64,000 bases of DNA from SH-MAG3 sp036374995 (GCA_036374995.1 DASUSS010000040.1:1-64000); one strand, 5' to 3'; positions 17,882 to 26,704 are shown, numbered from the stretch's first letter. Notes: generated from the letters alone by a model not told the origin. Program-made: numbers and translations.

Positions 17882-18436
17882 TTGTCCGACATCCTCATCC
17901 GCTACTCGCGTCCGCCGGACCGCACTACGCTGTTCCGGCAGCAGCTCGTGCAGCGCACCGATGACTGCATCGTGACGCTGCTGGAGCACGCGACGCTCAC
18001 CCGCCCCGTGATCGCACGCGACCGGGTCGTGCTCGAGAGCGGGGCGCCAGTCGTCTGGTTCACGTTCCCGGACCGCTGGCACGACATCGGTCGCTTCCAC
18101 ACACGCGACGGCAGCTTCACGGGCTGGTACGCGAACATCCTCACGCCCGTGCACTTCGTCGCCCCGGACATCTGGGAGACGACGGACCTCTTCCTCGACG
18201 TGTGGCTCGATGACGAAGGTGCGGTGCTGCTCGATGAGAGCGAGCTCCAGGCAGCGGTGGACGGCGGGTCGGTTTCGGCGGAGCACGCGGCGCGGGCACG
18301 GGCCGAGGCGGCCGACCTGCTCGCGCAGGCACGATCGGGCGCATGGCCGCCTCCGATCTGCGAGGCCTGGACGCTCGCGCGCGCCCGCGCCGCCGTGCGT
18401 GACGCGGACGGCACTCGCGGTGGCGCGGCGGTGTAG
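17882..18436 (+). CDS. DUF402 domain protein
   Basis: A 184-residue protein resembling the DUF402 (FomD-like/nucleoside phosphatase-type) barrel: VVWFTFPDRWHDIGRFHTRDGSF, then GWYANILTPVHF and the acidic LFLDVWLDDEGAVLLDESEL, where the family places its metal-binding Asp/Glu residues. Family members studied elsewhere hydrolyse nucleoside tri- or diphosphates or the fosfomycin intermediate; the activity here is unknown. The start is TTG at 17882, 5 bp after the fadJ stop, implying co-transcription. The last ~25 residues are Ala/Arg-rich and probably disordered. Confidence 0.75.
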   Translation: MSDILIRYSRPPDRTTLFRQQLVQRTDDCIVTLLEHATLTRPVIARDRVVLESGAPVVWFTFPDRWHDIGRFHTRDGSFTGWYANILTPVHFVAPDIWETTDLFLDVWLDDEGAVLLDESELQAAVDGGSVSAEHAARARAEAADLLAQARSGAWPPPICEAWTLARARAAVRDADGTRGGAAV

Positions 18437-18463
18437 ATCGGGAGCCGTTCCACCAGATTCGAA

Positions 18464-19105
18464 ATGCCGATGAAACGGATCGTGTCGCCTGTCGTATCCC
18501 TCGCCGCCGCGGCTGCACTGCTCGCGGCGCCCGCCGCTGCTCAGCAGACGGAGCACCGCGACCTGCTCGAGCGCGCGGGCGAGAGCCGGGCGAAGGGCTC
18601 GCCCGAGGCGCCGGTGCTCGTCTACGAGATCGCCGACTTCCAGTGCCCGTACTGTGCGCGCTTCGCGCAGGACGTATTCCCGCGCATCGACAGCGCCTAC
18701 ATCCGACCCGGCCGCGTGCAGTGGGTGTTCGTCAACCTGCCGATGCCATCGCATCGCGTCGCGTGGGCCGCATCGGAGGCCGCGCTCTGCGCCGGAGCCG
18801 TGAGCGACCGCTTCTGGGCCATGCACGACCGCCTCTTCGCCGAGCCGCGGGACTGGACTACGGCCAATGATCCGGCGGCCGTGATCATCCGGTACGCACG
18901 CGAGGCCGATGTCGCGATGGACGAGTTCACGGAGTGCATCGCGCGCGACCTCGTCGCGCCGCTCATTCTCCAGGACGTCATCTTCGGCTCGCGCGTTACC
19001 GGCACGCCCACGTTCATCGTCGACAATCAGCAGACCGTCGTGGGAGTGAAGTCGTTCGAGGAATGGCGGGAGGTGCTGGAGGCCGCGCTGAGAAGGAAGG
19101 ACTGA
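18464..19105 (+). CDS. periplasmic DsbA-like thiol-disulfide oxidoreductase
   Basis: A 213-residue secreted thioredoxin-fold protein. The signal peptide covers about 1-27 (VVSLAAAAALLAAPAAAQ, cleavage after AAA or AAAQ). The active site CPYC is in DFQCPYCARF (about 62-65) and the cis-Pro loop is GTPTF (about 185). The fold is of the DsbA/DsbG-like family with a helical insertion between these. It may oxidise or isomerise disulfides in the periplasm. The next genes on the opposite strand are VKOR and a second DsbA-like protein, so this is a local disulfide-bond cluster. ATGs at 18464 and 18470 are both possible starts. Confidence 0.88.
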   Translation: MPMKRIVSPVVSLAAAAALLAAPAAAQQTEHRDLLERAGESRAKGSPEAPVLVYEIADFQCPYCARFAQDVFPRIDSAYIRPGRVQWVFVNLPMPSHRVAWAASEAALCAGAVSDRFWAMHDRLFAEPRDWTTANDPAAVIIRYAREADVAMDEFTECIARDLVAPLILQDVIFGSRVTGTPTFIVDNQQTVVGVKSFEEWREVLEAALRRKD

Positions 19106-19132
19106 ACGAGCTGCTCCGCATCCGGGAATTCG

Positions 19133-19333
19133 TTACACCGCTTCCGTCCGGAACGCCGCCACCAGTCTCCGCGAATCCACGTACAGCTCCGCCATGATGA
19201 CGGGATCCTCGCGCAGCGCATCGATGATGCGCTCGTAGCGGTCGAGCACGGCCGCAGGCAGCTCGACAATGATGTCGTGGAACGAACCGTGGTCGGCGAG
19301 GACGAGGCGAACGGGTACGCGCGCATCGCTCAT
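19133..19333 (-). CDS. small protein coupled to VKOR, unknown function
   Basis: A 66-residue protein without a recognised family. It has no signal peptide or membrane segment. It is predicted as beta-beta-alpha-rich (MSDARVPVRLVLADHGSF, then DIIVELPAAVLDRYERIIDA). The start ATG at 19333 overlaps the VKOR stop (ATGA), the reason for preferring it over the longer frame. Being last in a DsbA-VKOR-small protein operon suggests a link with disulfide metabolism, but nothing in the sequence shows one. Confidence 0.65.
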   Translation of the reverse strand: MSDARVPVRLVLADHGSFHDIIVELPAAVLDRYERIIDALREDPVIMAELYVDSRRLVAAFRTEAV

Positions 19334-19758
19334 GGCTGACTCCTGAGCCGGCGGAGCTCCGGCAGTGTGAACACGAAGATGAGAGTCGCGAGGACCGCGG
19401 ACACGATGCACCAGCGGCACCACGCGTGGATGACCGCGGCCTCGAGGTATGTCAGATAGCCGGTGAACACGAGGCCGATCACTGCTCCGGCGATCAGGAC
19501 GAGAGCGACGCGGCGGTCGTCCTCGAAGCGCGGCTGGAGTCCGAGCAGCGCGGCTGCGAGCAGCGCACCGTAGCCGACGAGCCCGATGATCGGCACGGGC
19601 ACGCCGAGGAACACGGCCCAGGGCGAGTTCTGCACGGTCTCGCAGCCGCCGGTGCCGCAGACGATCGAGCCGACCATGCCGAACGTGTAGGCGGCCATGT
19701 AGGCGGAGACGAGCACGCCGATCAGGGCGAGCAGGGCCACGCCCATACGGTTCACCAC
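19330..19758 (-). CDS. vitamin K epoxide reductase (VKOR) family protein
   Basis: An inner-membrane quinone-linked thiol oxidoreductase that reoxidises DsbA, replacing DsbB in many bacteria. About 142 residues with four membrane segments. Conserved features: the loop Cys pair region VCGTGGCETV, the family Ser in QNSPWAVFLGVPVPIIG, and the CxxC active site CRWC near residue 117. Start GTG at 19758 is inferred: it lies 16 bp after the stop of the preceding DsbA-like gene, while the open frame further upstream overlaps that gene. GTG at 19755 and ATG at 19746 are alternatives. It very likely works with the DsbA-like protein encoded immediately upstream. Confidence 0.92.
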   Translation of the reverse strand: MVNRMGVALLALIGVLVSAYMAAYTFGMVGSIVCGTGGCETVQNSPWAVFLGVPVPIIGLVGYGALLAAALLGLQPRFEDDRRVALVLIAGAVIGLVFTGYLTYLEAAVIHAWCRWCIVSAVLATLIFVFTLPELRRLRSQP

Positions 19759-19774
19759 GTTCGCTCGGTCGTAC

Positions 19775-20491
19775 TCAGACTCCGCCCGCGGCCTGAATGG
19801 CTGCGCGCACGGCGTTGTAGTCCGACCACTCGCGATCACCGAGCCGGCGCTGGTTGATGTACACGGTCGGTGTGCCCTGCACGCCGAGCGTCTCGCCCAG
19901 CAGCTGGTTGGCGGTCACGGTCTCGGCGTGGCGGTCGCTGCGCAGACACGCGGTGAACGCCGGCACATCGAGGCCCGCATCCCCGGCGTAGCGCGTGAAC
20001 TGATCGACGGGTGCGCCCCCGCTGAAGGACCACTCGGCCTGACCGAGGAACGTCCTGTCGTGGAACTCCCAGAAGCGTCCCTGATCGTTCGCGCAGCGGC
20101 CGGCGCGCGCGGCGAGGAATGCATGCTGGTGAATGGAGACGAGCGGGAAGTCGTAGTAGGTGTAGCGGACCTTGCCCGTCTCGACGAACTCCGCCTTGAG
20201 CAGCGGCTCGATCTGGCCCGCCCAGTGTCCGCAGCCGGGGCACTGATAATCGCTGAACACGATCATCTGCACCGGTGCGTTTTCGGCCCCCGCGCTGATG
20301 CCCTGTGCCCGATCGAGCAGACTCTCGGCATCCGCGATCTGCGACATGTCCAGCGGCTCGGTGGCCATGCTGCCGCCGCCGCGGTTCATCGAGTAGAGGA
20401 TGCCGGCGATGCCGATCGCGGCCACAGCCGCGAGCGCGATGTAGAACGGCTTCATGTTCTTCGCCGGAGCGTTCTTCTTCTTCGCTGCCAC
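19775..20491 (-). CDS. membrane-anchored DsbA-like disulfide oxidoreductase
   Basis: A 238-residue thioredoxin-fold protein that should introduce disulfides into exported proteins and be reoxidised by the adjacent VKOR. Lys-rich cytoplasmic N-terminus (AAKKKNAPAKN), one membrane anchor (about 15-34), a linker, then the thioredoxin domain with active site CPGC in SDYQCPGCGHW and cis-Pro loop GTPTVY. GTG at 20491 is chosen because GGAGG lies 5 bp upstream; the longer ATG frame to 20530 is not supported. A promoter-like TTAGCTTGCC lies at 20552-20543. Confidence 0.92.
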   Translation of the reverse strand: MAAKKKNAPAKNMKPFYIALAAVAAIGIAGILYSMNRGGGSMATEPLDMSQIADAESLLDRAQGISAGAENAPVQMIVFSDYQCPGCGHWAGQIEPLLKAEFVETGKVRYTYYDFPLVSIHQHAFLAARAGRCANDQGRFWEFHDRTFLGQAEWSFSGGAPVDQFTRYAGDAGLDVPAFTACLRSDRHAETVTANQLLGETLGVQGTPTVYINQRRLGDREWSDYNAVRAAIQAAGGV

Positions 20492-20580
20492 TCGGTCCTC
20501 CGTCCAGGTTGGATACGGTCGCCGCGTCACGTCCGTTCGGCTGGCAAGCTAATGACGCGGCTCGGGCCGCGAAAGCGTGC

Positions 20581-21276
20581 CTACGCCAGGATCGTCGCGA
20601 GCACGTCCGTCGTGTCCGACAGGTCGGTGAATACCGCGGTCGCGCCGGCCGCGCGCAGATCATCCGCGTGGTGACGGCCCGTCGCGACGCCGATCGCACG
20701 GGCGCCGACGCCGCTGCCGCAGGTCACGTCGCTCGGCGTGTCGCCGATGATGACGATGTCGCTGCGGCTGAACGTGATGCCGGTCGCCTCGAGCGCGCGC
20801 GCGACCGCGACCGGCGGCAGGCCGTCCCGCTGCTCGCAGTCGGAACCGAACGCGCCCACCCGGAACGCAGTGCGGATCCCGGCGCTCGACAGCTTCAGGG
20901 TTGCACCCTCCCGGATGTTCCCGGTCAGCAGGCCGAGCAGCACGTCCGAGCGCTGCGCCTCGAGCGCATCCAGTAGCGCCCGGATCCCGGGCAGCACCGT
21001 CATCCGGTGCGTCGGCCGTGCGAATTCGGCGCTGAGCTCGCGCAGGTAGCTGCTCCACAGCGCGGGCAGCCCGCGATCGACGGCGGCGGGCGGCAGCCCG
21101 GCCTGCGCGAGCAGCTCGCGCGCAATTTGCGGATCGGTCTTCCCGTCGAACGTATGCGTGGCAATCGGGCCGGCCGTGCCGTAGACTTCCAGCAGTGCGC
21201 GATGGAACGCGCGGCGCGGCGCCCCGTCCGAGATCAGGATCGTGCCATCGATGTCGAACAGTACGAGTCGCTTCAT
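20581..21276 (-). CDS. HAD-superfamily phosphatase, phosphoglycolate phosphatase-like
   Basis: A 231-residue class I HAD hydrolase with a helical cap. Motifs: nucleophile LFDIDGTIL (Asp8/Asp10), motif II LLTGN (about 119), a basic region near GATLKLSS, and motif IV VIIGDTPSDVTCG. Length and order fit phosphoglycolate phosphatase/PGMB-like enzymes; the exact substrate is unknown. Its start codon is only 12 bp from the start of the divergent mtgA, so the two 5' regions must overlap each other's coding DNA. Confidence 0.87.
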   Translation of the reverse strand: MKRLVLFDIDGTILISDGAPRRAFHRALLEVYGTAGPIATHTFDGKTDPQIARELLAQAGLPPAAVDRGLPALWSSYLRELSAEFARPTHRMTVLPGIRALLDALEAQRSDVLLGLLTGNIREGATLKLSSAGIRTAFRVGAFGSDCEQRDGLPPVAVARALEATGITFSRSDIVIIGDTPSDVTCGSGVGARAIGVATGRHHADDLRAAGATAVFTDLSDTTDVLATILA

Positions 21277-21288
21277 AATCCGGTTCGC

Positions 21289-22209
21289 GTGTTGAAACGG
21301 CTGCTCATCGCCACTCCCCTCGCCATCATCGGCGCCGCGTGGTTCTTCTGGATCGCGCTCCCGTGGCCCGTGCTGCTCCGCTTCCGCGAGCCGGGCACGA
21401 CGGCGCTCATGCGGCAGCGTGTCGCCGAAGCCCGGGCAGCGGGCGAAGATCTCGAGATCCGCAGGGAGTGGGTGCCTCTCGACCGTATCTCGCGCCGGCT
21501 CCGCCGCGCCGTCATCGTCGCCGAGGACGGCCGCTTCCAGGAGCACAACGGCATCGACTGGTACGCGCTGCGCGAGGAGTTCCGTTACCGCGGCGACGAC
21601 GACTTCTCCTGGCTCGACGCGGGCGACCTGCGCGCGCTGCTCGGGTCCGCACGGTACTACCTCCAGAACCGCGACAAGGTTCGCGGTCGCAGCACGATCA
21701 CGCAACAGCTCGCGAAAAACCTCTACTTCTCCACCGCGCGCTCGCCGCTCCGCAAGTTCGAGGAGTTCATCGTGGCGCGCCGACTCGAGGCATTCCTCTC
21801 CAAGGACCGGATCCTCGAGCTGTACCTGAACGTCGTCGAGTGGGGCCCCGGCGTGTTCGGCGCCGAGGCCGCGGCCCGGCACTACTTCTCGCGCTCCGCC
21901 GCCGACCTGACCGCGGATCAGGCAGCCGCACTGGCCGCCACGCTGCCGCACCCGCTCACCTCCAACCCGCAGCGGCGGCCCGGGCGCATGGAGTGGCGGA
22001 AGGCGCTGATCCTCGCCCGGATGGGCGGGTCCGGCCCCGTTCAGACCGTTCCGCTCGACCCGGAGCCGGCGGAGTCCGACACCGAAGCGCCCATTGGCGA
22101 GCCGATCCCGCCCGTGCCGGACGTCCCGGCGGACACTCCCGCACCCCCGGCCGACACGGCCGCACCGCGGCCACCGCCCGATACACTGCCGGACACGCTG
22201 CCGGCGTAG
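21289..22209 (+). CDS. mtgA: monofunctional peptidoglycan glycosyltransferase
   Basis: A GT51-family enzyme polymerising lipid II glycan strands at the inner membrane. About 306 residues. N-terminal membrane anchor (LLIATPLAIIGAAWFFWIAL). Conserved GT51 boxes: EDGRFQEHNGID (catalytic Glu), GRSTITQQLAKNLYFS, RILELYLNVVEWG, and AAALAATLPHPL. There is no transpeptidase domain. After the catalytic domain comes a Pro/Asp/Ala-rich tail (about 250-306) that is unusual for MtgA and overlaps the 3' end of the opposite-strand gene by 169 bp. GTG at 21289 is the probable start. Confidence 0.92.
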   Translation: MLKRLLIATPLAIIGAAWFFWIALPWPVLLRFREPGTTALMRQRVAEARAAGEDLEIRREWVPLDRISRRLRRAVIVAEDGRFQEHNGIDWYALREEFRYRGDDDFSWLDAGDLRALLGSARYYLQNRDKVRGRSTITQQLAKNLYFSTARSPLRKFEEFIVARRLEAFLSKDRILELYLNVVEWGPGVFGAEAAARHYFSRSAADLTADQAAALAATLPHPLTSNPQRRPGRMEWRKALILARMGGSGPVQTVPLDPEPAESDTEAPIGEPIPPVPDVPADTPAPPADTAAPRPPPDTLPDTLPA

Positions 22210-22931
22210 CGGCGCGCGGCGTCGCGGAACGCGGCGAACAGACGACGGTCCGGGTCGGTGTCCGGTGCCTCGGCCTCGTGCCGTTCCGGGTGCCACTGCA
22301 CGCCGAGCACCCAGGAGCGCGCCTCGTGCTCGATCGCCTCGACCAGTCCGTCCTCCGCCCGCGCCACGACCCGCAGCTCGCGGCCGAGCGCCTTCACGGC
22401 CTGGTGATGGAACGAGTTGATGCGCAGCTCATCCGTCTGCACCGCCCGATGGAGCAGCGAGTCCGGCTGGACCGTCGCACTGTGCGTGCGCTGCGTCCAT
22501 GCCGCGAGCTGCTCGTGCAGCAGATGACCCGGCCGTTCCGTCGCTATGTCCTGATAGAGCGTTCCGCCGAAGTGCACGTTCAGCACCTGACAGCCGCGAC
22601 AGATGCCGAACACGGGCATGTCGAGCCCGAGCGCATGATCCAGCGCACGGAGCTCCATCTCGTCACGCGCGCCCAGCGTCGCGCCGAGCGCGGGACTGGG
22701 CCTCTCGCCGTAACGCGCCGGCTCGACGTCCTCGCCGCCGCTCAGTACGAGTCCGCAGCACGCATCCAGCAGCGCGCGAGTCGCGTCCGCCGAGTGGGCG
22801 GGTGTGATCAGTACCGGCGCGAGGTCGAACTGCTCCAGCGCCTGGATGTAGCTCGTGTAGAGGAAGACCGCGGGCCGGCCGTAGTCACCGGCCGACTGCT
22901 CGAGTGTGGTGGTGAGCGCAACCCGCACCAC
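22041..22931 (-). CDS. gamma-glutamyl-gamma-aminobutyrate hydrolase family protein (peptidase C26)
   Basis: A class I glutamine-amidotransferase-like hydrolase of the PuuD/C26 family, which typically cleaves gamma-glutamyl bonds. About 296 residues. Visible: LVLSGGEDVEP, the nucleophile elbow FGICRGCQVLNVHFGG (catalytic Cys), INSFHHQAVKALG, and the catalytic His/Glu in VQWHPER. The C-terminal ~55 residues are Ser/Gly/Ala-rich and antisense to the mtgA tail. GTG at 22931 is chosen for the CGGAG just upstream; an in-frame GTG at 22967 is an alternative. It sits 43 bp after the threonine dehydratase stop and may be co-transcribed with it. Confidence 0.85.
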   Translation of the reverse strand: MVRVALTTTLEQSAGDYGRPAVFLYTSYIQALEQFDLAPVLITPAHSADATRALLDACCGLVLSGGEDVEPARYGERPSPALGATLGARDEMELRALDHALGLDMPVFGICRGCQVLNVHFGGTLYQDIATERPGHLLHEQLAAWTQRTHSATVQPDSLLHRAVQTDELRINSFHHQAVKALGRELRVVARAEDGLVEAIEHEARSWVLGVQWHPERHEAEAPDTDPDRRLFAAFRDAARRYAGSVSGSVSGGGRGAAVSAGGAGVSAGTSGTGGIGSPMGASVSDSAGSGSSGTV

Positions 22932-22974
22932 CCCGCTCCGGCTCGTGTCGCCACTGCCCCGGGTCACGAAACGC

Positions 22975-23961
22975 TCACGTCGTCCGCGCGAGGAGCTCGA
23001 GTGCGCGGACCGGATCGAGGTTTCCGCCCGACAGCACTGCGGCAACACGCGAGCCGTTCGGATCGAATGCACGGGCCAGCAGCGCAGCGACCGTGGCGGC
23101 GCCGGAGAACTCGACCACCAGTTTGCTCTCCCTGAGCAGGCGCCGGGTCGCATCGATGATCGCGGCGTCGCTCACGCGCACGATGTCAGCGACGTACTCG
23201 CGGGTGTGCGCGAACGTGAGATCGCCGGGACGGACGGGCATGAGGCCGTCGGCGACCGTGCGTGCCGGCGGGATGGTGACGGGCTCGCCGGCGTCGATCG
23301 ACCGCTTCATGGCGTCCGCACTCTCGGGCTCGACTCCGATCACGCGGATGTCGGGACGCGTCTGCCTGACGTACGCAGCGATGCCGCTGATGAGACCACC
23401 GCCCCCGATCGGCACGAGGATCGATTCGACCTCCGGCCAGTCCTCGAGGATCTCGATCCCGACGGTGCCCTGCCCTGCGATGATGTCCGGATGGTCGAAT
23501 GCGGGGACGATCGTGAGTCCGCGTTCCGCCGCGATCGCTTCCGCGCGCTGCTGTCGCTCGACGGATGTCGTACCCTCGAGCACCACTTCCGCGCCGAGCC
23601 GGCGCGCGCCCTCGCGCTTGATCTCCGGCGAGGTCGTCGGCATGACGACCACGGCGCGGATCCCGAACAGCTTCGCCGCGAGCGCAACGCCCTGCGCGTG
23701 ATTGCCGGATGAGTACGCGATCACGCCCCGGGCCCGATCCGCTTCGCTCAGTCGCGCGATCGCCGTGTATGCACCGCGCACCTTGAACGCACCCGCCCGC
23801 TGGAGGTTCTCGCATTTCAGCCGCACCTCCGCGCCCAGCTCGTCGCTCAGCCAGTGCGCCGGGAACAGCGGTGTGCGGTCGGCGACCCCGTTCACCAGCC
23901 GGTGTGCGTCCTCGATCGAGGAGCGGTCGACGAGCGCCGTGCGCAGCGCGGCATCACTCAT
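22975..23961 (-). CDS. threonine/serine dehydratase, PLP-dependent
   Basis: A fold-type II PLP enzyme of the threonine ammonia-lyase/serine racemase group, about 328 residues, without the C-terminal ACT regulatory domain of biosynthetic IlvA. The PLP lysine is in GAFKVRGA (about 55), the substrate-binding SSGNHAQG loop near 80, the phosphate-binding glycines VPIGGGGL near 180, and the C-terminal SGGN near 315. Lack of the regulatory domain favours a catabolic (TdcB-like) or racemase role. Its start overlaps the gyrA stop by 8 bp, so it is probably in the gyrA transcript. Confidence 0.9.
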   Translation of the reverse strand: MSDAALRTALVDRSSIEDAHRLVNGVADRTPLFPAHWLSDELGAEVRLKCENLQRAGAFKVRGAYTAIARLSEADRARGVIAYSSGNHAQGVALAAKLFGIRAVVVMPTTSPEIKREGARRLGAEVVLEGTTSVERQQRAEAIAAERGLTIVPAFDHPDIIAGQGTVGIEILEDWPEVESILVPIGGGGLISGIAAYVRQTRPDIRVIGVEPESADAMKRSIDAGEPVTIPPARTVADGLMPVRPGDLTFAHTREYVADIVRVSDAAIIDATRRLLRESKLVVEFSGAATVAALLARAFDPNGSRVAAVLSGGNLDPVRALELLARTT

Positions 23962-26551
23962 CGGCGGACGCCTCGTCCTCGTCCGATGCGGGATCGCCCG
24001 CGGCATTCTCCGCTGTCAGGTCCACACCGCCGGCAGGCAGGAGCTCCGCCTCGGCGGCCGGCCCGGCCACCGGCTTCTCGGCCGCGTGCGTGCCGTTCCC
24101 GTTGTCATCCTCGGGCACGACGCGCGCGACGTCCATCAGCAGGTCGCCCTCGTCCAGCGCCATGAGCCGCACACCCTGCGTCGCGCGGCCGATCACCCGG
24201 ATCTCGCTCACACTCTGCCGGTTGATGATGCCGTTGCGCGTGATCAGCATGAGCTCATCGTGCGGCAGTACGCCCTTGATCGCCACCACCTTGCCGGTCT
24301 GCTCGTTCACGCGGAAGTTGATCACACCCATGCCGCCGCGCGACTGGAACCGGTAGTCGTCGATCGCAGTGCGCTTGCCGCGGCCCTTCTCCGTCACGAT
24401 CAGCAGCGTCGCATCGCCGCGATTCTCCTCGCGGAGCACGACCATCCCGACAACGACGTCCGGGCCGCGGAGCCTGATGCCGCGCACGCCCGTCGCCACG
24501 CGGCCCATCTCGCGCACGTCCGACTCGTGGAACCGGATCGCCATGCCCTCGTACGTCGCGAGGATCACCTCGTCATTGCCACCCGTGATCTGGACATCGA
24601 TCAGCTCATCGTCATCCGTGATGTTGATGGCGTTGACGCCCTTCGTGCGCACGTGGCGGTACGCACTGAGCGCCGTCTTCTTCACGATGCCGCGCCGCGA
24701 GGCGAACATGAGGAAGCGATCATCGCGGAACTCGCGCACGGGCACGATCGCCGCAATGCGCTCGTCATCGCTGAGCGCGAGCAGGTTCACGATCGGCTTG
24801 CCGCGCGACGCGCGGCTCGCCTCGGGGATCTCGTGGACCTTGAGCCAGTAGCAGTGGCCGCGTGCCGTGAAGATCATGAGGTAGTCGTGGGTCTGCGCCG
24901 TGTACAGGTGCTCGACCCAGTCCTCCTCCTTCGTCTGCACGCCGACCAGGCCGCGGCCGCCGCGCCGCTGCGCGCGATAGGTATCGAGCGGCAGGCGCTT
25001 GATGTAGCCGCCGTGCGACACCGTGATCACCATCTCCTCGTCGGCGAGCAGGTCCTCGAGCGACATCGAGACCATGTTCGTCAACTCGGTGCGGCGCGCA
25101 TCGCCGTACGTCGCCGCGATCTCCGTCAGTTCGTCCTTGATGATCTGCATCCGGCGCGGCCGGCTCGCGAGGATGTCACGCAGGTCCGCGATGTTGGCGC
25201 GGACCTCGGCCAGCTCGGACTCCAGCTTCTCGATCTCCAGGCCGGTGAGCCGCGCGAGCCGCATGTCGAGGATCGCCTTCGACTGCCGCTCCGTCAGGCC
25301 GAACCGCTCCTGGAGCGCCGCGTTCGCGCTCTCGGTGTCGGCCGAGGCGCGGATCATCGCGACGACCTCGTCGATGTTGTCGACGGCGATCTTCAGTCCC
25401 TCGAGGATGTGCTCGCGATCGAGCGCCTGGTCCAGCTCGTACTGCGAGCGGCGGACCACGACCTCGTGACGGTGATCCAGGAAGTGCTGGACCATCGCAC
25501 GCAGGTCCATGATCTTCGGCACGCCGTTCACGAGCGCGAGCATGATCACGCCGAACGTCGACTGGAGCTGCGTGTGCTTGTACAGCTGATTCAGCACGAT
25601 CTGCGGGATCGCGTCGCGCTTCAGCTCGATCACGACACGGATGCCGTCGCGGTCCGACTCATCGCGCAGGTCCGTGATCTCCGTCAGCTTCTTCTCGCGC
25701 ACGAGGCCGGCGATCTGCTCGATCATCCGCGCCTTGTTCACCATGAACGGGATCTCGGTCACGATGATGCGGGGCTTGGCATTATCGGGTTCCTCGATCA
25801 TCGCCTTCGCGCGCATGACGATGCGGCCGCGGCCGCTCGTATACGCCTCGAGGATGCCGTCACGGCCGCAGATGTAGCCGCCGGTCGGGAAGTCCGGCCC
25901 CTTGATGTGCTGCATCAGATCGTGCACGGTCGCGTCCGGATGGTCGACCAGGTGCACGCACGCGCTCACGACCTCGCGCAGGTTGTGCGGCGGGATGTTC
26001 GTCGCCATACCGACGGCAATGCCGCTCGACCCGTTGACCAGCAGGTTCGGGAACTTCGCGGGCAGCACCTTCGGCTCCTCGAGCCGGTCGTCGAAGTTCG
26101 GCGCGGTATCGACCGTGTTCCTGTCGATGTCGGCGAGGAGCTCACCGGCGAGACGGGCGAGACGGGCTTCCGTGTAGCGATAGGCCGCGGCGTTGTCACC
26201 ATCGATCGAGCCGAAGTTACCCTGCCCATCGACGAGCGGATAGCGCAGCGAGAAGTCCTGGACCATGCGGACCATCGCCTCGTACACGGACGCATCGCCG
26301 TGCGGGTGATAGCGTCCGAGCACGTCACCGACGACCGTCGCGCTCTTGCGATACGGCCGGCCGGCGGACAGGCCGGCCTCGTGCATCGCGTACAGGATCC
26401 GGCGGTGCACCGGCTTCAGACCATCGCGCACATCGGGCAGCGCACGCTGCACGATCACGCTCATCGAGTAGTCCAGGAACGAGTCGCGCATCTCCTGCTC
26501 GATGAGGCGCGGCAGTACCTTCTCCGATCTTTCCGGCGGCGTGCTCGACAT
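23954..26551 (-). CDS. gyrA: DNA gyrase subunit A
   Basis: The breakage-reunion subunit of gyrase, 865 residues. The N-terminal domain has MRDSFLDYSMSVIVQRALP, the catalytic Tyr at about 126 in AAAYRYTEARL, and the quinolone-determining loop GRYHPHGDASVYEA. In that loop the residues at the E. coli 83 and 87 positions are Ala and Glu. The C-terminal beta-pinwheel contains the GyrA box QRRGGRG near residue 530. An acidic tail (DPASDEDEASADE) ends the protein. No gyrB is nearby. The 5' side is an inverted-repeat region (26705-26995). Confidence 0.97.
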   Translation of the reverse strand: MSSTPPERSEKVLPRLIEQEMRDSFLDYSMSVIVQRALPDVRDGLKPVHRRILYAMHEAGLSAGRPYRKSATVVGDVLGRYHPHGDASVYEAMVRMVQDFSLRYPLVDGQGNFGSIDGDNAAAYRYTEARLARLAGELLADIDRNTVDTAPNFDDRLEEPKVLPAKFPNLLVNGSSGIAVGMATNIPPHNLREVVSACVHLVDHPDATVHDLMQHIKGPDFPTGGYICGRDGILEAYTSGRGRIVMRAKAMIEEPDNAKPRIIVTEIPFMVNKARMIEQIAGLVREKKLTEITDLRDESDRDGIRVVIELKRDAIPQIVLNQLYKHTQLQSTFGVIMLALVNGVPKIMDLRAMVQHFLDHRHEVVVRRSQYELDQALDREHILEGLKIAVDNIDEVVAMIRASADTESANAALQERFGLTERQSKAILDMRLARLTGLEIEKLESELAEVRANIADLRDILASRPRRMQIIKDELTEIAATYGDARRTELTNMVSMSLEDLLADEEMVITVSHGGYIKRLPLDTYRAQRRGGRGLVGVQTKEEDWVEHLYTAQTHDYLMIFTARGHCYWLKVHEIPEASRASRGKPIVNLLALSDDERIAAIVPVREFRDDRFLMFASRRGIVKKTALSAYRHVRTKGVNAINITDDDELIDVQITGGNDEVILATYEGMAIRFHESDVREMGRVATGVRGIRLRGPDVVVGMVVLREENRGDATLLIVTEKGRGKRTAIDDYRFQSRGGMGVINFRVNEQTGKVVAIKGVLPHDELMLITRNGIINRQSVSEIRVIGRATQGVRLMALDEGDLLMDVARVVPEDDNGNGTHAAEKPVAGPAAEAELLPAGGVDLTAENAAGDPASDEDEASADE

Positions 26552-26704
26552 GTTCTTCGTTTCGACGGGGAGAGTTCACGGGTGCCGCAACGGCGCGGGC
26601 GTCCCGGGTCGCAGGGGGCCGGCTCGAGCCCGCTCCAGCGCTGGAAATGATACCCCTACGCGCGCCACGTGTGCCCGCGCGCACGCACACGCGCGAGGGG
26701 CAGG

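Noticed and set aside
23702..26650. 982-codon plus-strand frame across gyrA
   Set aside because: Long only because GC-rich codons avoid stops on the opposite strand; composition is Arg/His/Ala/Asp-rich with no motif.
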